Notes: generated from the sequence alone by a model not told the origin. A stretch of DNA of 64,000 nt from Aurelia coerulea (GCA_039566865.1 CM076947.1:4285501-4349500); one strand, 5' to 3'. Positions 34,246 to 46,764 are shown, counted from the first letter of the stretch. Translations and numbers: made by a program.

Positions 34246-36413
34246 AGGGAAACACCAAATGTCCGATTTAGAGTTCTTTGAGAAAATGAGGACCCTAAAC
34301 AGAGAGCAGGTACAGTTTTTCTATCATGTGCTCCATTCAGTAAAGACAGGTAATGAACCCCTTAAAATATTTTTAAGTGGTGGTGCAGGAGTAGGTAAAA
34401 GTTGGGTTTTAAAGTTGTTGCATGAGGCATTATTGAGGCATCTGAGCAAGGTTGCAGGAGAGAACCCTGATGATATTAAGGTCATTAGGATTGCTCCAAC
34501 TGGCAAGGCTGCATTTAACATCAGAGGTAACACTATTCATTCAGCATTTCTAATACCAGTTGCACAAGGATTCGAATATAAGGCACTTGATAGTGACCGA
34601 CTCAACACCATGAGAAAGCTATATGGTAGGTTAAAGATAATTTTCATTGATGAAATCTCAATGGTAGGAAGTGGTCTTTTTAACTTCTTGAATCATCGTC
34701 TACAACAAATTATTGGCAACCAAGACCCTTTTGGTGGATTAACCGTAATTGCAGTTGGCGATCTTTTCCAGCTTCAACCAGTGTTCGACAAATGGATATT
34801 TGAAAGATGTCCTTCAGATTATGGTGCTTTAGCAATCAATATCTGGCAAGAATGTTTTCAGTTTTGTGAACTTGTCACGGTCATGAGGCAGAAAGAAGAT
34901 AAACAGTTTGCTGAGCTGCTTAATCGTCTGCGTGAAGGAAATCACACAGATGACGATGTCCATCATCTGAGCAAGAGACTACTACCTAAAGTCAAATGCA
35001 TTGAAAAGTACGAGTTTCCTTTGCCTACATGTTTGTTTATGACCAATGCTTCCGTTAATTTATTCATTGAAGCAATATACAAAAAGCAACACGTGACAAA
35101 GTAGTAGTAAGAGCCATAGACATTGTTATAGGAGACATGAAAGATGAAATAAAGGAAAAACTATTGGAAAAAATCCCAAATGATCCGACCAAGACCATGG
35201 GCTTGCACAAAGACTTACCCCTTGCTGTGGGACAAAAGTATGATCTGACTTTGAATGTTAGTGTTGCAGATGGCCTAACAAATGGTGCAGAATGTACTGT
35301 GCAGAAAATAGATTACAGAGTTGCAAATTCTAGCAGGCCAAGTATTGTTTGGGTGCAATTTTCTGAGAACTTTGTTGGCATCAGTCAGAGACAGCAATAC
35401 CGAAATTTGCAAGATACAGGAGCACGAGATGATTGGACACCAATCTTTGAAGTAAAAAGGCAATTCATCTCGCACAAGAACAGCCAGGTTAAATTTCTTA
35501 GGCGGCAATTCCCATTAAGGCAGGCTTCAGCAAAAACAATTCACAGATGTCAAGGAGATACATTGAACAATGTTGTTGTAAATTTTTCAGGCAGACCAAG
35601 GGACCACATGCACTATTTTGGGCTTAGTAGAGTACGTAATTTGAATGGATTGCTTCTGGAAGACTTTGATGCAAAGAAGATCGGCTGCAGTCAGAAAGTT
35701 AAGATAGAGATGCAGCGTCTGCGAACAAACTGTAAATTCACACCATGTGTTCCCTTCATTGATTCACTTGCTGCAAGCCTTAAGATCTGCTTTCACAATG
35801 TCAGATCGCTACCCTTGCACATCAATGATGTGCTTTGTGATGTTAATGTGGATGCTGCAGACATAAATATATTTGTTGAAACCAATCTGACCACTGCACA
35901 CAGCAATGAAAATTTGCAAATTCAGCATTTTCAACTGTTTAGAAATGACAACATCAGTGATAGGGGCAACTATGGCACTGCTTTTTATGTCCGAAAAGAG
36001 CAAAAGAGCCTTGCAGAGTGAATAAAAATAATGTAGAAATAACATGTTGCATTCTTAATGGGCCAATAGCAAAGTTGCATGTTTTCGGTGTGTATAGGTC
36101 ATCATCCAAAGTTCCCTTTTCTGAATTGACAAATGCTATGCATTTCATCAACCAGGAATTTGTTAAGACCAACCCAGCAATAATTTTCGGCGATTTCAAC
36201 ATAAACCTATTGGAAACAAAATCCCCACAAACTGTTAATTTCCTCTCCAGTATGAAACAATGTGGTTTCACACAGCTGATTAATACAATGACGACATATT
36301 ATGGATCTCTATTAGATCACATTTATACTAATGTTCCAAACCGTGTGAGTCATACTGCAGTCATGGAATCATATTTCTCAGACCATAAGCCAATAGTACT
36401 TGCCTTAAAGTGA
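34245..36413 (+). pseudogene. Helentron PIF1 helicase fused to endonuclease domain
   Basis: The helicase part shows Walker A GGAGVGKS, Walker B IIFIDEISMVG, VGDLFQLQPV and, near its end, KTIHRCQGDTL. This is the PIF1-family layout of Helitrons. The protein then continues into an endonuclease/exonuclease/phosphatase domain: CFHNVRSLPL, VETNL, IIFGDFNINLLE, LLDHIYTN and SDHKPIV. A C-terminal endonuclease on a Helitron helicase defines Helentrons. Two single-base frameshifts (about 35083-35090 and 36012) interrupt one long frame. The Rep/HUH nuclease expected upstream is absent; an RTE LINE tail lies there instead. Confidence 0.83.
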
Positions 36414-36610
36414 ATGATCCTGCTCACTGTCAAATTTCTTTCAACATATGAATTTTTCCCTTACAAGAGTACTAACTGGCAACAACAACATTTTGTAAAC
36501 CTTGTTCCAGTCTTACCTTTTAATTTACTTTTTTTATAGAAAATGGCAAACACAGATGGCAAGGCTTCAGGTGAGTTGCAATTGTCCATATCCAGTTGCT
36601 TTTGCATATG

Positions 36611-36991
36611 AGACCCCGTTTGCACTATGCCGGTACGAAATGAATACGGCATGAAACTTTGCCGTATTGGTTTTTCTGTCAAAACGGAATCACCGTTTAC
36701 ACTATACCGGCATGAAATGAATACGATAGGTTTTGACCATGCGCAGAAAGAGGATTTGTCAAGGCGCATGCTCTCATTTGCCAGATTATTGCCTCGATGT
36801 GAATCCGACATGAAATGATGCCGTATTCGCCATTTTCACTATGCCGGTTCAGCGATGAAGCCAGTTAGCATGCCATATTCATTTTGTGCCGTATTCGAGT
36901 GAAACTATGCTGGCATATTGTAAACGGGAGACCAATACGGCACAGTTTCATGCCGTGTTCATTTCGTACCAGCATAGTGTAAACGGGGTCT
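36611..36991. mobile_element. MITE in intron 1 of the RPA-like gene
   Basis: The ends AGACCCCGTTTGCACTATGC and the inverted equivalent give about 60 bp of terminal homology (CATGAAACT). Inner copies of CCGTTTACACTATACCGGCA are also present. A further partial end lies at 37032-37070. The flanks (TGA and TAA) do not give a clean duplication. Harbinger-like is possible from the GTTTACACTA core, but unproven. Confidence 0.65.
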
Positions 36992-37692
36992 AATACAGTC
37001 ATTTTCTTTGTTGGAATAAACCACTTAATAAGATCCCGTTTACGCTATGGCGGTATGAAATGAATAGGGCTCTAAGTACCATGTTTATCAGGATCAACAG
37101 CCTACTAAAACAGATATGAGGTGAATTGGAATTACGGGAGCTATGTGTGTTTGTTGCTTCAATTCTGTCTTTTCATGTCCTTTTACCATGTTCCACAAAA
37201 AATATAACACAAACTTTATTTCCAAGCTTGAGACTCAAACATTGTACATTTAGTGTTCCTCTATGAGTTTCAGTAATTTATCAAAATTTAATTTTAGCTA
37301 GTTAAGGAAATTTTAACATGTATCACATCAATTTAACAATTTGCAGCACAAATTTAGGGGACATTCTTTCCAGAAAAAAGAGCGTTATTGAAGATCTCAA
37401 CTGACCATAATTACGTGAAATGCAAAACTTTACAATCACGTGTTTCCTACAATTCTGCAGAAGCTCCAAATAATTTTGTGCAGCAACATAGCTTCTTATA
37501 TTACTACATGGTCTTTGATGCTCATCCATGAATGTCTACATGTTTGCACTCTTTGTCTCATTCAAAGTTTTTAGTGTGCACTTTTGAGGTACAAAGTTAC
37601 TTCTTGACAGGTACAAAGTTCTTTGCCTTATTGAACACTGGTACTTAATGTTAGAGTCTCTATTCCTGGTGGCCAAATGCCCTAACATGCAT

Positions 37693-38498
37693 ATTAACTT
37701 CTTTCAGGATACATACACTCCTTGTCTCCTGTAAAACGATCGCGAAAAAACAATAACTACTACGATTTTGCACTGCAAGTTAGTCCATCCAAGATAAGGA
37801 GAGTAGTTGCTTTCAATGTTGATGCCCATGCTACCCTACAGCAGGTGCAGCTGTCGAAAGATGTTGTTGTTCTGAAAAACATCAAAGAATCAGATGGCAA
37901 TGACTCACTCATTTTCAACCAGTTGTCAACAGTTCAGTTACAACCAACATCCGATATCACATTTGACTACAAAGGAACAGACGCATTCTCAATCCAGTCA
38001 ACAGCTCCAGTTGAAGCAATTGAGATAAGTCTTTCAGCTCTACAATCCATGCAGCCAAACCAAGCTGTCAATGTTACTGCAACACTTTCAATGGCATTAA
38101 CTTCTTTCAGGATACATACACTCCTTGTCTCCTGTAAAACGATCGCGAAAAAACAATAACTACTACGATTTCGCACTGCAAGTTAGTCCATCCAAGATAA
38201 GGAGAGTAGTTGCTTTCAATGTTGATGCCCATGCTACCCTACAGCAGGTGCAGCTGTCGAAAGATGTTGTTGTTCTGAAAAACATCAAAGAATCAGATGG
38301 CAATGACTCACTCATTTTCAACCAGTTGTCAACAGTTCAGTTACAACCAACATCCGATATCACATTTGACTACAAAGGAACAGACGCATTCTCGATCCAG
38401 TCAACAGCTCCAGTTGAAGCAATTGAGATAAGTCTTTCAGCTCTACAATCCATGCAGCCAAACCAAGCTGTCAATGTTACTGCAACACTTTCAATGGG
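37693..38498 (+). repeat. 403-bp tandem duplication of an exon with its splice acceptor
   Basis: 37693-38095 and 38096-38498 are almost identical; I see about two differences (GATTTTGC/GATTTCGC and CAATCC/CGATCC). Each copy starts with ATTAACTTCTTTCAG and then the exon. Only the second copy leads into the rest of the gene. Reading through the first copy hits a stop just inside the second. Confidence 0.92.
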
Positions 38499-39176
38499 AG
38501 GCAGTGAGCCGAAGAGTACCCTGATAAAGGCAACATCAAAAACACTGCATATCAAAGAAGACTGTGTCCTTGAGGACACTACAGGAAGTGCAGAATTGCA
38601 TATTTGGGACCCACTCTTCAAGTAACTGACGGATGGAAATACCTACACATTCAAAAACTTGTCTGTGAAACAGTTTAAAGGATCCTGTCATCTGGCAACA
38701 AGACAAGACACGCCTTTCTGTGATGCAGAACAACAAATTGTTGATGTCAATGGACACAAGTTGCTGAATAATCCCGAAAAAGAGCTGAAGGTCGAGAGCT
38801 TCCTGCTGGTTAAAAACCTCTGTGTTTTTTTTTCCTGCCAAAACTGCAATAAAAAGATAACAGAAATCAACAGTGAGAAAGTTAAATGCGGTTACTGCAA
38901 GACAAGCTAACGATCCAGTCAGTGCCAAACCCATGCCTCTGCAGTCATAAAAGTAAAAGACAACGATGCAGAGAGTAGCGATATGTGGCTTACTGCATTC
39001 ACCGATGTATTGGAGCAGCTCCTGAAAGTCAGCAGTACAGTTTCTTTGGCAAGTAACATTGAAACCATTGAAGATGTCCTCCTTGGTTTGGTAAATATCA
39101 AGTTTGTTTACAATGCAAATAAGAAGACACTTAAACATTTTCTTCTCAGAATTTTCGCTGCCCTCCGGCAGCCTCC

Positions 39177-40480
39177 TCAGTGAGAATTGAGTTCAATGTT
39201 CGTTTGAGTTTTGATTCTACTAACGTTCGTTTCATCCAGGTTCGATAGATTTAGAGCGTCAAATCTAATCCGCCTGTCGCGCAGAGCATTCAAATTTCCC
39301 CATTCTTCCTTCGTGTTTAGTTTCGGGTCCAGTTCTTTAATTAGTACAGCCTCCGTCACCTGTCTCAACATAGCATCATTGCCACAAGACGAGACTATCT
39401 TTAATTGTATATTCTGCCTCTCGCTGTCATGTTTTTCTTCTACGTGTTTGTGAAATATAGAGTTTTTACATTTCATTTCATATTTCGCTAAGTGTTCGCT
39501 GACTCTTTCTCCTACGCTTCTCGCCGTTTCACCAATGTACAGTCCGATATTGTTTCTTTGTCCGGTGCACCCTTGGCATTTCATTTGATAGACAACACCT
39601 CTGCCCTTACAGTTAACATATGTGTCTAGTGTGCACACCTTGCATTTATGTTGTTTGCACGTTGTTTTTCGGAAAGGATTAGACTTCGCCAACGTTCTTT
39701 TCAATGATTTTCCCGCCCTTTCGACCACACGGATTTTCAGTTCAGCTTCTTTCAGTGCTCTTCTGCAATTCTTTGCCAACTCTTCATTTGGTGTTGCTTC
39801 TACGAACATTACTGTTTCATGACCGCGCCCTTTTCATACCATTTATTTTTCTTGTCGAGTTTACCTATGTCCCTTTCTCTTCTATGCCAAAATTTTCCCC
39901 TGTACATCGGACACTCCCCAGTTCTATCACGCTCAACTATTTCATCGAATATTTTCTTCGCTTTCTCATACACTAGCACCCAGTCCTCTTGTGGATATCC
40001 CGAAAACTGCATCCTGTGAATGTAATGTTGCACGTGCATTGATCTTTCTTTTTCATCGCACTGCTCTGATACATTTCTCATCACACGTACACGGTCTGCA
40101 ACTAACATACTTATTTTTGTTTGCATCGAGAGTGCCGATTCTTTGCTAATGACTTTTTGACTTGCAATCTTTTTCATATAGTGAGAGTGAAGGATTTGGT
40201 ATTTACTGTCGCCTTCAATTTCAATTTGTTCTATCCATTGCTCTAGATCCAAAACTGGCATCCTTCTATTCTCGTGGTTTGAATTGTCACTTGGATGCTC
40301 TTGTGGATTGTATTTGCAATTTTCTGAATTGAGTTCAGTGCTGTTTTATCCGCTTCCTCTCCTTCTACTCTTATATCCATTGTTTTACATACAATGTTAA
40401 TGTCATCAACGTACCTCGAATACATCCTTACTTGTATTCCTTCGTCTCGTAGTTTCTTTTTTAATTGTCGATCCCAAAAT
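39177..40480 (-). pseudogene. Penelope-like element, 5'-truncated, GIY-YIG endonuclease intact
   Basis: On the minus strand, YSRYVDDINIVCK (RT motif C) is followed by thumb/linker sequence. Next comes a Cys-rich segment (CKQHKCKVC, then CQGC) and the GIY-YIG nuclease block LYIGETARSVGERVSEH with downstream HDSER. This is the domain order of endonuclease-bearing Penelope-like elements. Frameshifts lie near 40255 and 39810. The RT N-terminal part is missing because the element begins about 15 codons before YVDD. It ends a few bases after the last RPA-like exon. Confidence 0.85.
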
Positions 40481-40666
40481 AAAATGGAAATGTTTTAAAG
40501 ATTTCCTTTATCAAAATTAAGAGGTTCTTAAGTTAATATTTTCCTAGTACTGGACTTTCTTTATATTTTTGGCGATCTGAGAGTTGCATGTCTTATAAGC
40601 ACTTTCTTGTAAAAAATATGTGCACTGTTGCTCATTTTTTCTTCATACCTTAACAGAAGGAAGAAG

Positions 40667-40960
40667 CCATGATGCTGGCATCCTGCGTCATTCAGAACAG
40701 TTGCAGCAACTCCAAGGATATTGCAATACACCTGATGGACAGCCACTGTGTATCTATGGGGATACTGCATACCCAATCAGCAGACCACATATGCAAGGAC
40801 CCTACGAACACAACAATCTTTCTGATGCTTAGAAAGAGTTCAACAAAGCAATGAGCAGTATCAGAATTTCAATAGAATGGGTTTTTGGAGAAATCTTGCA
40901 ATACTTTGCTTTGTTGATTACAAAAAGAATGCACATGCGCTTGTCATGTTGCTGTTCAAG
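40667..40960 (+). pseudogene. Harbinger (HARBI1-like) DDE transposase exon
   Basis: A TTAACAG acceptor precedes the frame GRSHDAGILRHSEQLQQL, then CIYGDTAYPI, then SSIRISIEWVFGEI. GD-x-AYP carries the second catalytic Asp, and the E in V/I-S-x-EW-x-FG is the catalytic Glu of the DDE_Tnp_4 fold. A TAG at 40830-40832 interrupts it between these motifs. The exon carrying the first Asp is not found upstream, where a Penelope-like element lies. Confidence 0.8.
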
Positions 40961-41256
40961 GCGCACATGTTCCCAAGACGACGCAATGCAAGAAAATAAA
41001 AAATGGACGAAGGCAAGCCACAGACGGAATTTTATGGTAAGTTTTTAAGTTTACAAATATCTGTTTGCGTGTTAACATTCTTCTCGTTTGCACACAGATG
41101 TCATTGAATTTTATCCAGGAAAATAGATTGTGGTTGAAGCGCTACTCAATTGAAAGGGCTAGAAGGCCTCTAGGCCCATAATGGTGGCAGCATTTTTACA
41201 ATCCTTGGCTAAACAATGAGTAACAAGGACAGGAAGTAGGCACGTGTTGGGCTATA

Positions 41257-42048
41257 CCGGGTGTCTCAGAAAAAAGTACCCCCTTTTGACTGGAAATAGG
41301 AACCAAGCAATAAGATATCATTGCTCCCCGACTTCACAGCTAAATTTATCAATGTTCAACTTAGATGCACGTACCTTGCATTTAGAAATCGTCCACCAAA
41401 CACCGGAGATACAGGTTCGCAAAGTCAAAATTTACAGTACACCCAAAACCAGAGGTTTTGAAAAAGGGCCTAGTCATGATTTGTATGGTGGACATTTTCC
41501 AAAGTACCTGTAGACTTTAAGTTTCCGTGTTTTGCTTTTGAAAAGAATAAAAGATGCATGGACATGGCGCTGATTAAAAAAGTATAGTAAAAATGTGGTA
41601 AGAGTGATAAAGTCGTGCCACATCTCCAAAATAAGCGTGCATGTGCTCCTTTTTCTCTTCTTTAATACAAAACACTTGGGATCCAATGCAATGCAAGGAC
41701 CGTTTCCTCAAAAGAAAAGTTACTTCAAGAACAATTGAAGTAATTCAAGGTATAAATCTTTTCAAAAATAGAAAGTAAAGGTCAAAGTCGAAAATTCGTT
41801 TGCAAAATGCCTGTTTGTTGTCAAATCATGGCTAGGCCATTTCTCAAAACCTCTGGTTTCAGGTGCACTCCAAATTTTGACCTTGTGAACTCATATCTCC
41901 GGTGTTTGGTGGTCGATTTCCAAATGCAAGGTATGTGCATTTAAGTTGAAGACCAACAAATGCAGCCATGAATTCAAAAAGTCCCGAAATATTATCGTTT
42001 TGTTGCCTTGTTGAGTCAAAAGGGGGTACTTTTTTTTGAGACACCCGG
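41257..42048. mobile_element. Tc1/mariner-type foldback MITE
   Basis: The ends read CCGGGTGTCTCAGAAAAAAG and the inverted CCGGGTGTCTCAAAAAAAAG, with TA at 41255-41256 and 42049-42050. The arms pair over about 200 bp; for example ATATCTCCGGTGTTTGGTGG and its partner lie near 41395 and 41895. It lies between the Harbinger exon and the Ulp1-like gene. No ORF of note. Confidence 0.8.
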
Positions 42049-42440
42049 TAGGACAAGATTAGCAGTGGCAATCGCACATTGCCTCAGGAATAAGTGAATG
42101 AAGAGATGAAGCACACTCCCTAAAACAACATGGAGGACTATCCAAATAAGGACAGCCAATTAGTACATAAACTTGATTGGGCAATACCTGATGGTATGAT
42201 ATGATACCATGAGAAACCTACGTGGCATCAACTGATACTACACACGTGATAGGAAATACCAGAAATACCATCCCACTGCATGCCTTGTGCTCCTTCCCAG
42301 TAGAGCAGGGAAACCAAAGGTATGAGTGCTCACCTACGCCAAGCATGAATCTTAGACCCCTTTTTTAGACTCACATTCAAGTTGTTCCACTATATCCACA
42401 TTGCTGTCTGGAATAATGTGATTTTATATTATTTTGTTAG

Positions 42441-43628
42441 ATGATGTATCTGAAACATCAGTGGAGTCCGTATTTGATGTGTCATTTGCTGACAGAGATG
42501 TTGACAAAATAGCATCAATTGAAGCACAGATTGGAGAGCTGAGAAATGAAATAAATGTCTTGAAGGTAAGCTATACCGTATTGTACTGTTTTTTCTTCAA
42601 AGAACATACTGGTGTAGGCATAGAAGCAGGAATATGGCCTTATTTACTTTGGTAGCAGTACAAAGATTCAGGTAGCAGTTTGTAGCAACAGATTACAAAT
42701 GAAGTCTAGCTAGGTACATTCTTATTTAAAAATATATGGGACAAACGAGAGATAAGTGCAATTGTGTCTTCTCTTTCTTGTAGCAACATCTTAATACTGA
42801 CTCCAATGCTATGGCTAGCAGCATTAATTGTGTTCCAGAAAAGATTTGGAATATTTTTCCATCAAACTGTCGTTACCTGGTAAATGTAATGAAGTTTTTG
42901 TGGCTATGAAACACCAGAATCCATTGCCAAGTTACGTTGTAAGGAGGAGCAAGATAATATGTTTGAATTCATAAAGTCAATGACTGAAATGATTGAGGAT
43001 AAAGATGGAATGTTTGGAATGTTCAAAGGCAATTTTGCATAAAAGTGAATCACATTGGATTACAGTCTCGAATATTGCAACAGCAGACACTGAAGTTGTA
43101 AGCATCTATGACAGCCTCAATGATCTTCATCTACCAGAAGAGTTAAAACATATAATTGCAAAGCTCCCAATCTCCAAGAAATCATGCATTGTCACCAGAA
43201 ATGAGAATGTACAGCTACAAACTGATTTCTCGAGTTATGGACTCTTCGCCATTGCATTTGCTACAGGACTTTGCTTTCGCCAGGATCAAAGAAAGGTAAT
43301 ATTTGACAATACAACAATGCGCAATAATCTGTTGAAATGCCTTGAGAATGAAACAGCAACACCATTTCCTGTCAAAAATAACAGAAATCACATAATTGGA
43401 AGGATTGATTCCTTTAGAATCTACTGTAGCTGTCGATTACCTGCCAAACATGATGATGAGCTACTATCATGCAGCCTCTGTTCAAAGAAATTTCACAACC
43501 AGTGTGATGAAAGTTCAGACAAGCATTGGAAAAAAGCAAACGAAGCAAAGTACTGGCTATGCAGTGAGTGCTGGCCACTGGCAGAGACCAAAGGGTTTGT
43601 AATAACAACGTTGAGGGACAAAAAATGA
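42441..43628 (+). pseudogene. Ulp1-like (C48) protease domain plus PHD finger
   Basis: A first exon (42441-42565, GTAAGC donor) encodes an acidic coiled-coil segment. A second starts after TTGTAG at 42784. The final frame has SESHWITVSN (catalytic His) and SIYDSL (catalytic Asp), then QTDFSSYGLFAIAFAT. Ulp1-type proteases there have D-C-G before LFA; here it is S-Y-G, so the nucleophile Cys is lost. A PHD-type C4HC3 finger follows (YCSCRLP, SCSLCSKKFHNQC, WLCSEC). Frame breaks lie between 42870 and 42993. Such proteins are common in animal DNA transposons, so it is probably element-derived. Confidence 0.65.
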
Positions 43629-43683
43629 AGAACAGAACTGTAGACTCAGAGTAACAAAATGAACACATCTATTGTAGGTTTTT

Positions 43684-45205
43684 CCCAAGGGGGGGGGGGG
43701 GTATTCAGGTATATTTAGGATAGGGGTGCTCAGGCTGGGCTACGGCATCAACCCAAACAAGTAATTTCCAGCATATAAATATACCCAAAGGTGATTTTTC
43801 TGACCCAGCTTACCCAAAGGTTATGAAGCTAGTATCTTAAATCTATGGAAAAGTGATATGCATGATTACATTTCTCGTAATCCATTTGGATATCTAAGTA
43901 TTTTGATTTTAGTAATGTTACTTGAGTTTGATTTTGTTTGTACACTTACCTCACTTAAGTATTGCACCACCTTACCCAAAATTGCGCCCAAAAGTGTCTT
44001 TTAGCCCAACCAGCAAAATTTACATAACAAAAGCATCAGCATTTAAGGGTTTCTCTACCGGGTGTTTTGGTGGGAAAAGAATTGTTAACTTGTTTGCTTT
44101 TCATTCATAAGAAAATGAAACGTAATTTTGTTGGTTCCTTTGATCAATTAGCAAAAACCTCCGGACAACACTGCACAAGATTTTGGGAGCGTAGCTGGAG
44201 GAGTAGGCCAAAACAAAATGAGAAACGAATAGATATCTTGGGGCAAAGATAACAACATTTTAGTGTTTTCAAATGAGGATTCTACAAACTTGATCGCTTT
44301 AACAAAAGTTTTCCGTGAGGAAGGCAAGAAGGATAAACACAAAGGGAAAACGGAAGAAACCATTCCAAGGTAAGAATATCCTTGATATCACTTTCTTCAC
44401 ATTAACATTAATTTTGCTTCCTGGAAGACTTTAGGCAGGTGGTTGACATTTAAATATATGGATTTTGATGTGCTTAACAAAATCGCTACGGTTCAATTTA
44501 GTTTGAAGATAATTTTGAAATTTAACAAGTCACTGGAGCATATTTTTTTAACGTGACTCCTTGTTAGAGAAATTCAAGTTCAGCTACATTGAATGACGGC
44601 CTTGCTATTTATTTGAAATTTTTTCTTTTATCACATTCAAAGTGGAAAAATTTTATCATGAGGATAAAGTTTGCAGAATCCTAATTCGAAAACGCTAAAT
44701 TTTGTTTTCTTTTCCCCCAGATATCTATCCGTTTCTCATTTTGTTTTGGTCTACTCCTCCAGCTATACTGCCAAAATCGTGTGCAGTGTTGTCAGGAGGT
44801 TTTTGCTAATTTATCAAAGAAACCAACAAACTAACGTTTCATTTTACTTATGAATGAAAAGCAAACGAATTAACAATTCTTTTCCCACCAAAACACCCCG
44901 TAGAGAAACCCTTAAATGCTGATGCTGTTGTTATGCAAATTTTGTTGGTTGGGCTGAAAGACACTTTAGGGCGCCATTTCGCGTTAGGTGGTGCAATACT
45001 TATGTGAGGTAAGTGTATATTATATTTTTCCTGATTTTTTTTACATTTTCCCATAAAAAGTAATCCAGAATTTCAGGAACCCAAAAAATAGCTATTCAAA
45101 TTATTTACCAAAAAAAATAAGCTTTGCCCAAATTTTAGACGCAAAAAAGTAACCTGAGCACCAATTATCCTAGATATATCAGAGTACCCCCCCCCCTGGG
45201 GGCTA
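43684..45205. mobile_element. Large foldback element with G-run ends
   Basis: The left end has a G13 run, then GTATTCAGGTATATTTAGGA. The right end has the inverted TCCTAGATATATCAGAGTAC and then a C11 run. The arms are about 500-570 bp each (43684-44270 and 44690-45205), including GGGTTTCTCTACCGGGTGTT and its partner near 44895. The flanks give no clear target duplication. Non-coding, though both arms yield mirror-image short ORFs. Confidence 0.7.
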
Positions 45206-45219
45206 TTCCCATTACAAAC

Positions 45220-46242
45220 AAGACTGCATGCAGATGATTTCACCAAATTATGTCCCATTCAATCAGAAACTTCTGAAAATTTGAGGCAACTGATCAAACA
45301 AAACAGAAACTTGAAACATGAAAGTAAGCTGCCAGATTTTTAAATAAAGGCTTGTAAGCCTATAGGCCTACTAAGTATTCTGATGATAACACAAGGTTTA
45401 AAGGCCTCGGTGTGCCAATTACTGAGGCTTTTTTCGTTTCTTGCATCTTCCATTTTAATACCATACCTAATATTTGAAAGATATAGATCAAAATATATAT
45501 AAATTCTTAATTTAGACTTAATTGGACCAATTAAACATGATTAAAAGAGATACAAAGTAAGTTTTTCACAGAGTGCAGTATGAAAAATTGGTAACCATGG
45601 ATACAAGGCTAAAAATAGAATGCCCCCCAGGTCAGATAGGGTTAAGACTTCTTAATTCTTGCATTTTCCTCAGGAATCTCTTTGGTTTCATTTCAATAGC
45701 GATTAAATCACAAATGTTTGTATTATGATTGAGAGGAAGTTGATATTGGTCATGAACATGTTATTCATGTGGCTCAGTGCCTTTAAGGTATGCAGGGGTA
45801 AAATACAGTAGGTAGGATGGTGTAAGATAGGTAGTGTTGATTGTAGGAAAACAGTAGATCTGGAACTGGGGGAGTTTGGGTGGTTCCAGCTTGAATAAGA
45901 CTGCTAACAAAGATTTTGGCAAAATTTATCCAAATTGTTCAAAACTGTTTATCAAACCTATTTTACTCATTGGGTTTTAGCTTGTTTGCTAATCATTAAC
46001 ATTGACATTTCATAATTGATTAGATATCTTGATATTATATTGTATGAACTTTAACTTACAGCTTGCAATATCCTTGCTACTGGTATGCAACATTCTGTTT
46101 CATAAAAAGTTACCCAATCATGTGTTATGTTCAATAAAAGTAGCTATATTTGATATTTTATTACAAAGATGTTTGAGCCTCTCTTCCATTTAAGATTCTA
46201 ACATGACAGATTTACATTATGTGTAACGTATCTCAATAGCCC
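45220..46242. other. Interval with one candidate exon and a solo MITE end
   Basis: Near 45265-45329 an ...ATCAG acceptor-like site precedes ETSENLRQLIKQNRNLKHE and a GTAAGC donor, which would be a short coiled-coil exon. At about 45625-45645, CCCCCCAGGTCAGATAGGGT then TAA looks like a solo piggyBac-type right end. Otherwise nothing recognised. Confidence 0.3.
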
Positions 46243-46662
46243 TGTTCACACGACACAAACTAACCCAGGGCGAACCTGGGTTAAACTAACCCTTGTTCAA
46301 ACTGCGTTTGTTCACACGAAAAGGTCCTCAAAATGTGTGTGAACGCAAAACTGTGGCGAACCTGGGTTAGTTTTATTCCCACATGCGCAGTCGGTAAGAT
46401 AATGAAGTTAGAATTTGAGAAAATGGCGGACAGAAACCAAGATGACAATGCTTTGTACATGTTTATGTTTTGCCGGCAGCTTTTCGTTTTAAAATGTATA
46501 GTTTTGGCATCGCATGGATTTATGAAAAGGCGAGCACTAGCACGAAAAAGGCGGCTAGAAAAGAATCGAGTTCTGCTCGAAATCGTATGGCTTTGTAGGG
46601 GCTTTGTATCTCTCAATCTCAAGCGTATCATTAAACAAAACTTCTTCGTCCTCCCAAGTTGA
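46243..46662 (+). other. Harbinger-like repeat end and small basic ORF
   Basis: CCTGTTCACACGACACAAAC and several inverted AACCTGGGTTAG/CTAACCC blocks lie at 46243-46380. They recall Harbinger-type ends. From ATG 46424 an ORF reads MADRNQDDNALYMFMFCRQL, then an Arg/Lys-rich segment (RRALARKRRLEKNR). Such a start could be the first exon of a Harbinger transposase, but there is no downstream DDE part, and a LINE follows. Confidence 0.35.
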
Positions 46663-46764
46663 TGCTCGGTCTATTTTTTCTCGATTCATAGTGTATAGAA
46701 TAGCCAAATGAATATGTATAACAGGTTAGAATGAATAAACATCTGTGAAGATAACACAACTTCA

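Larger units (their letters stand above)
36543..39160 (+). pseudogene. RPA70-like single-strand-binding protein gene
   Basis: Exon 1 (36543-36570) begins ATG and ends at GTGAGT. Exon 2 starts after TTTCAG at 37708 or, in a duplicate, at 38111. The protein carries an OB-fold region (CVLEDTTGSAELHIWDPLF, then YTFKNLSVKQFKG) and a zinc ribbon CQNCNKK, then CGYCK, as in RPA70-type proteins. Helitrons often carry RPA-like genes, and this one directly follows the Helentron helicase on the same strand. Two in-frame TAA codons (38624 and about 38908) sit where CAA is expected. Exon 2 is tandemly duplicated. Confidence 0.7.
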
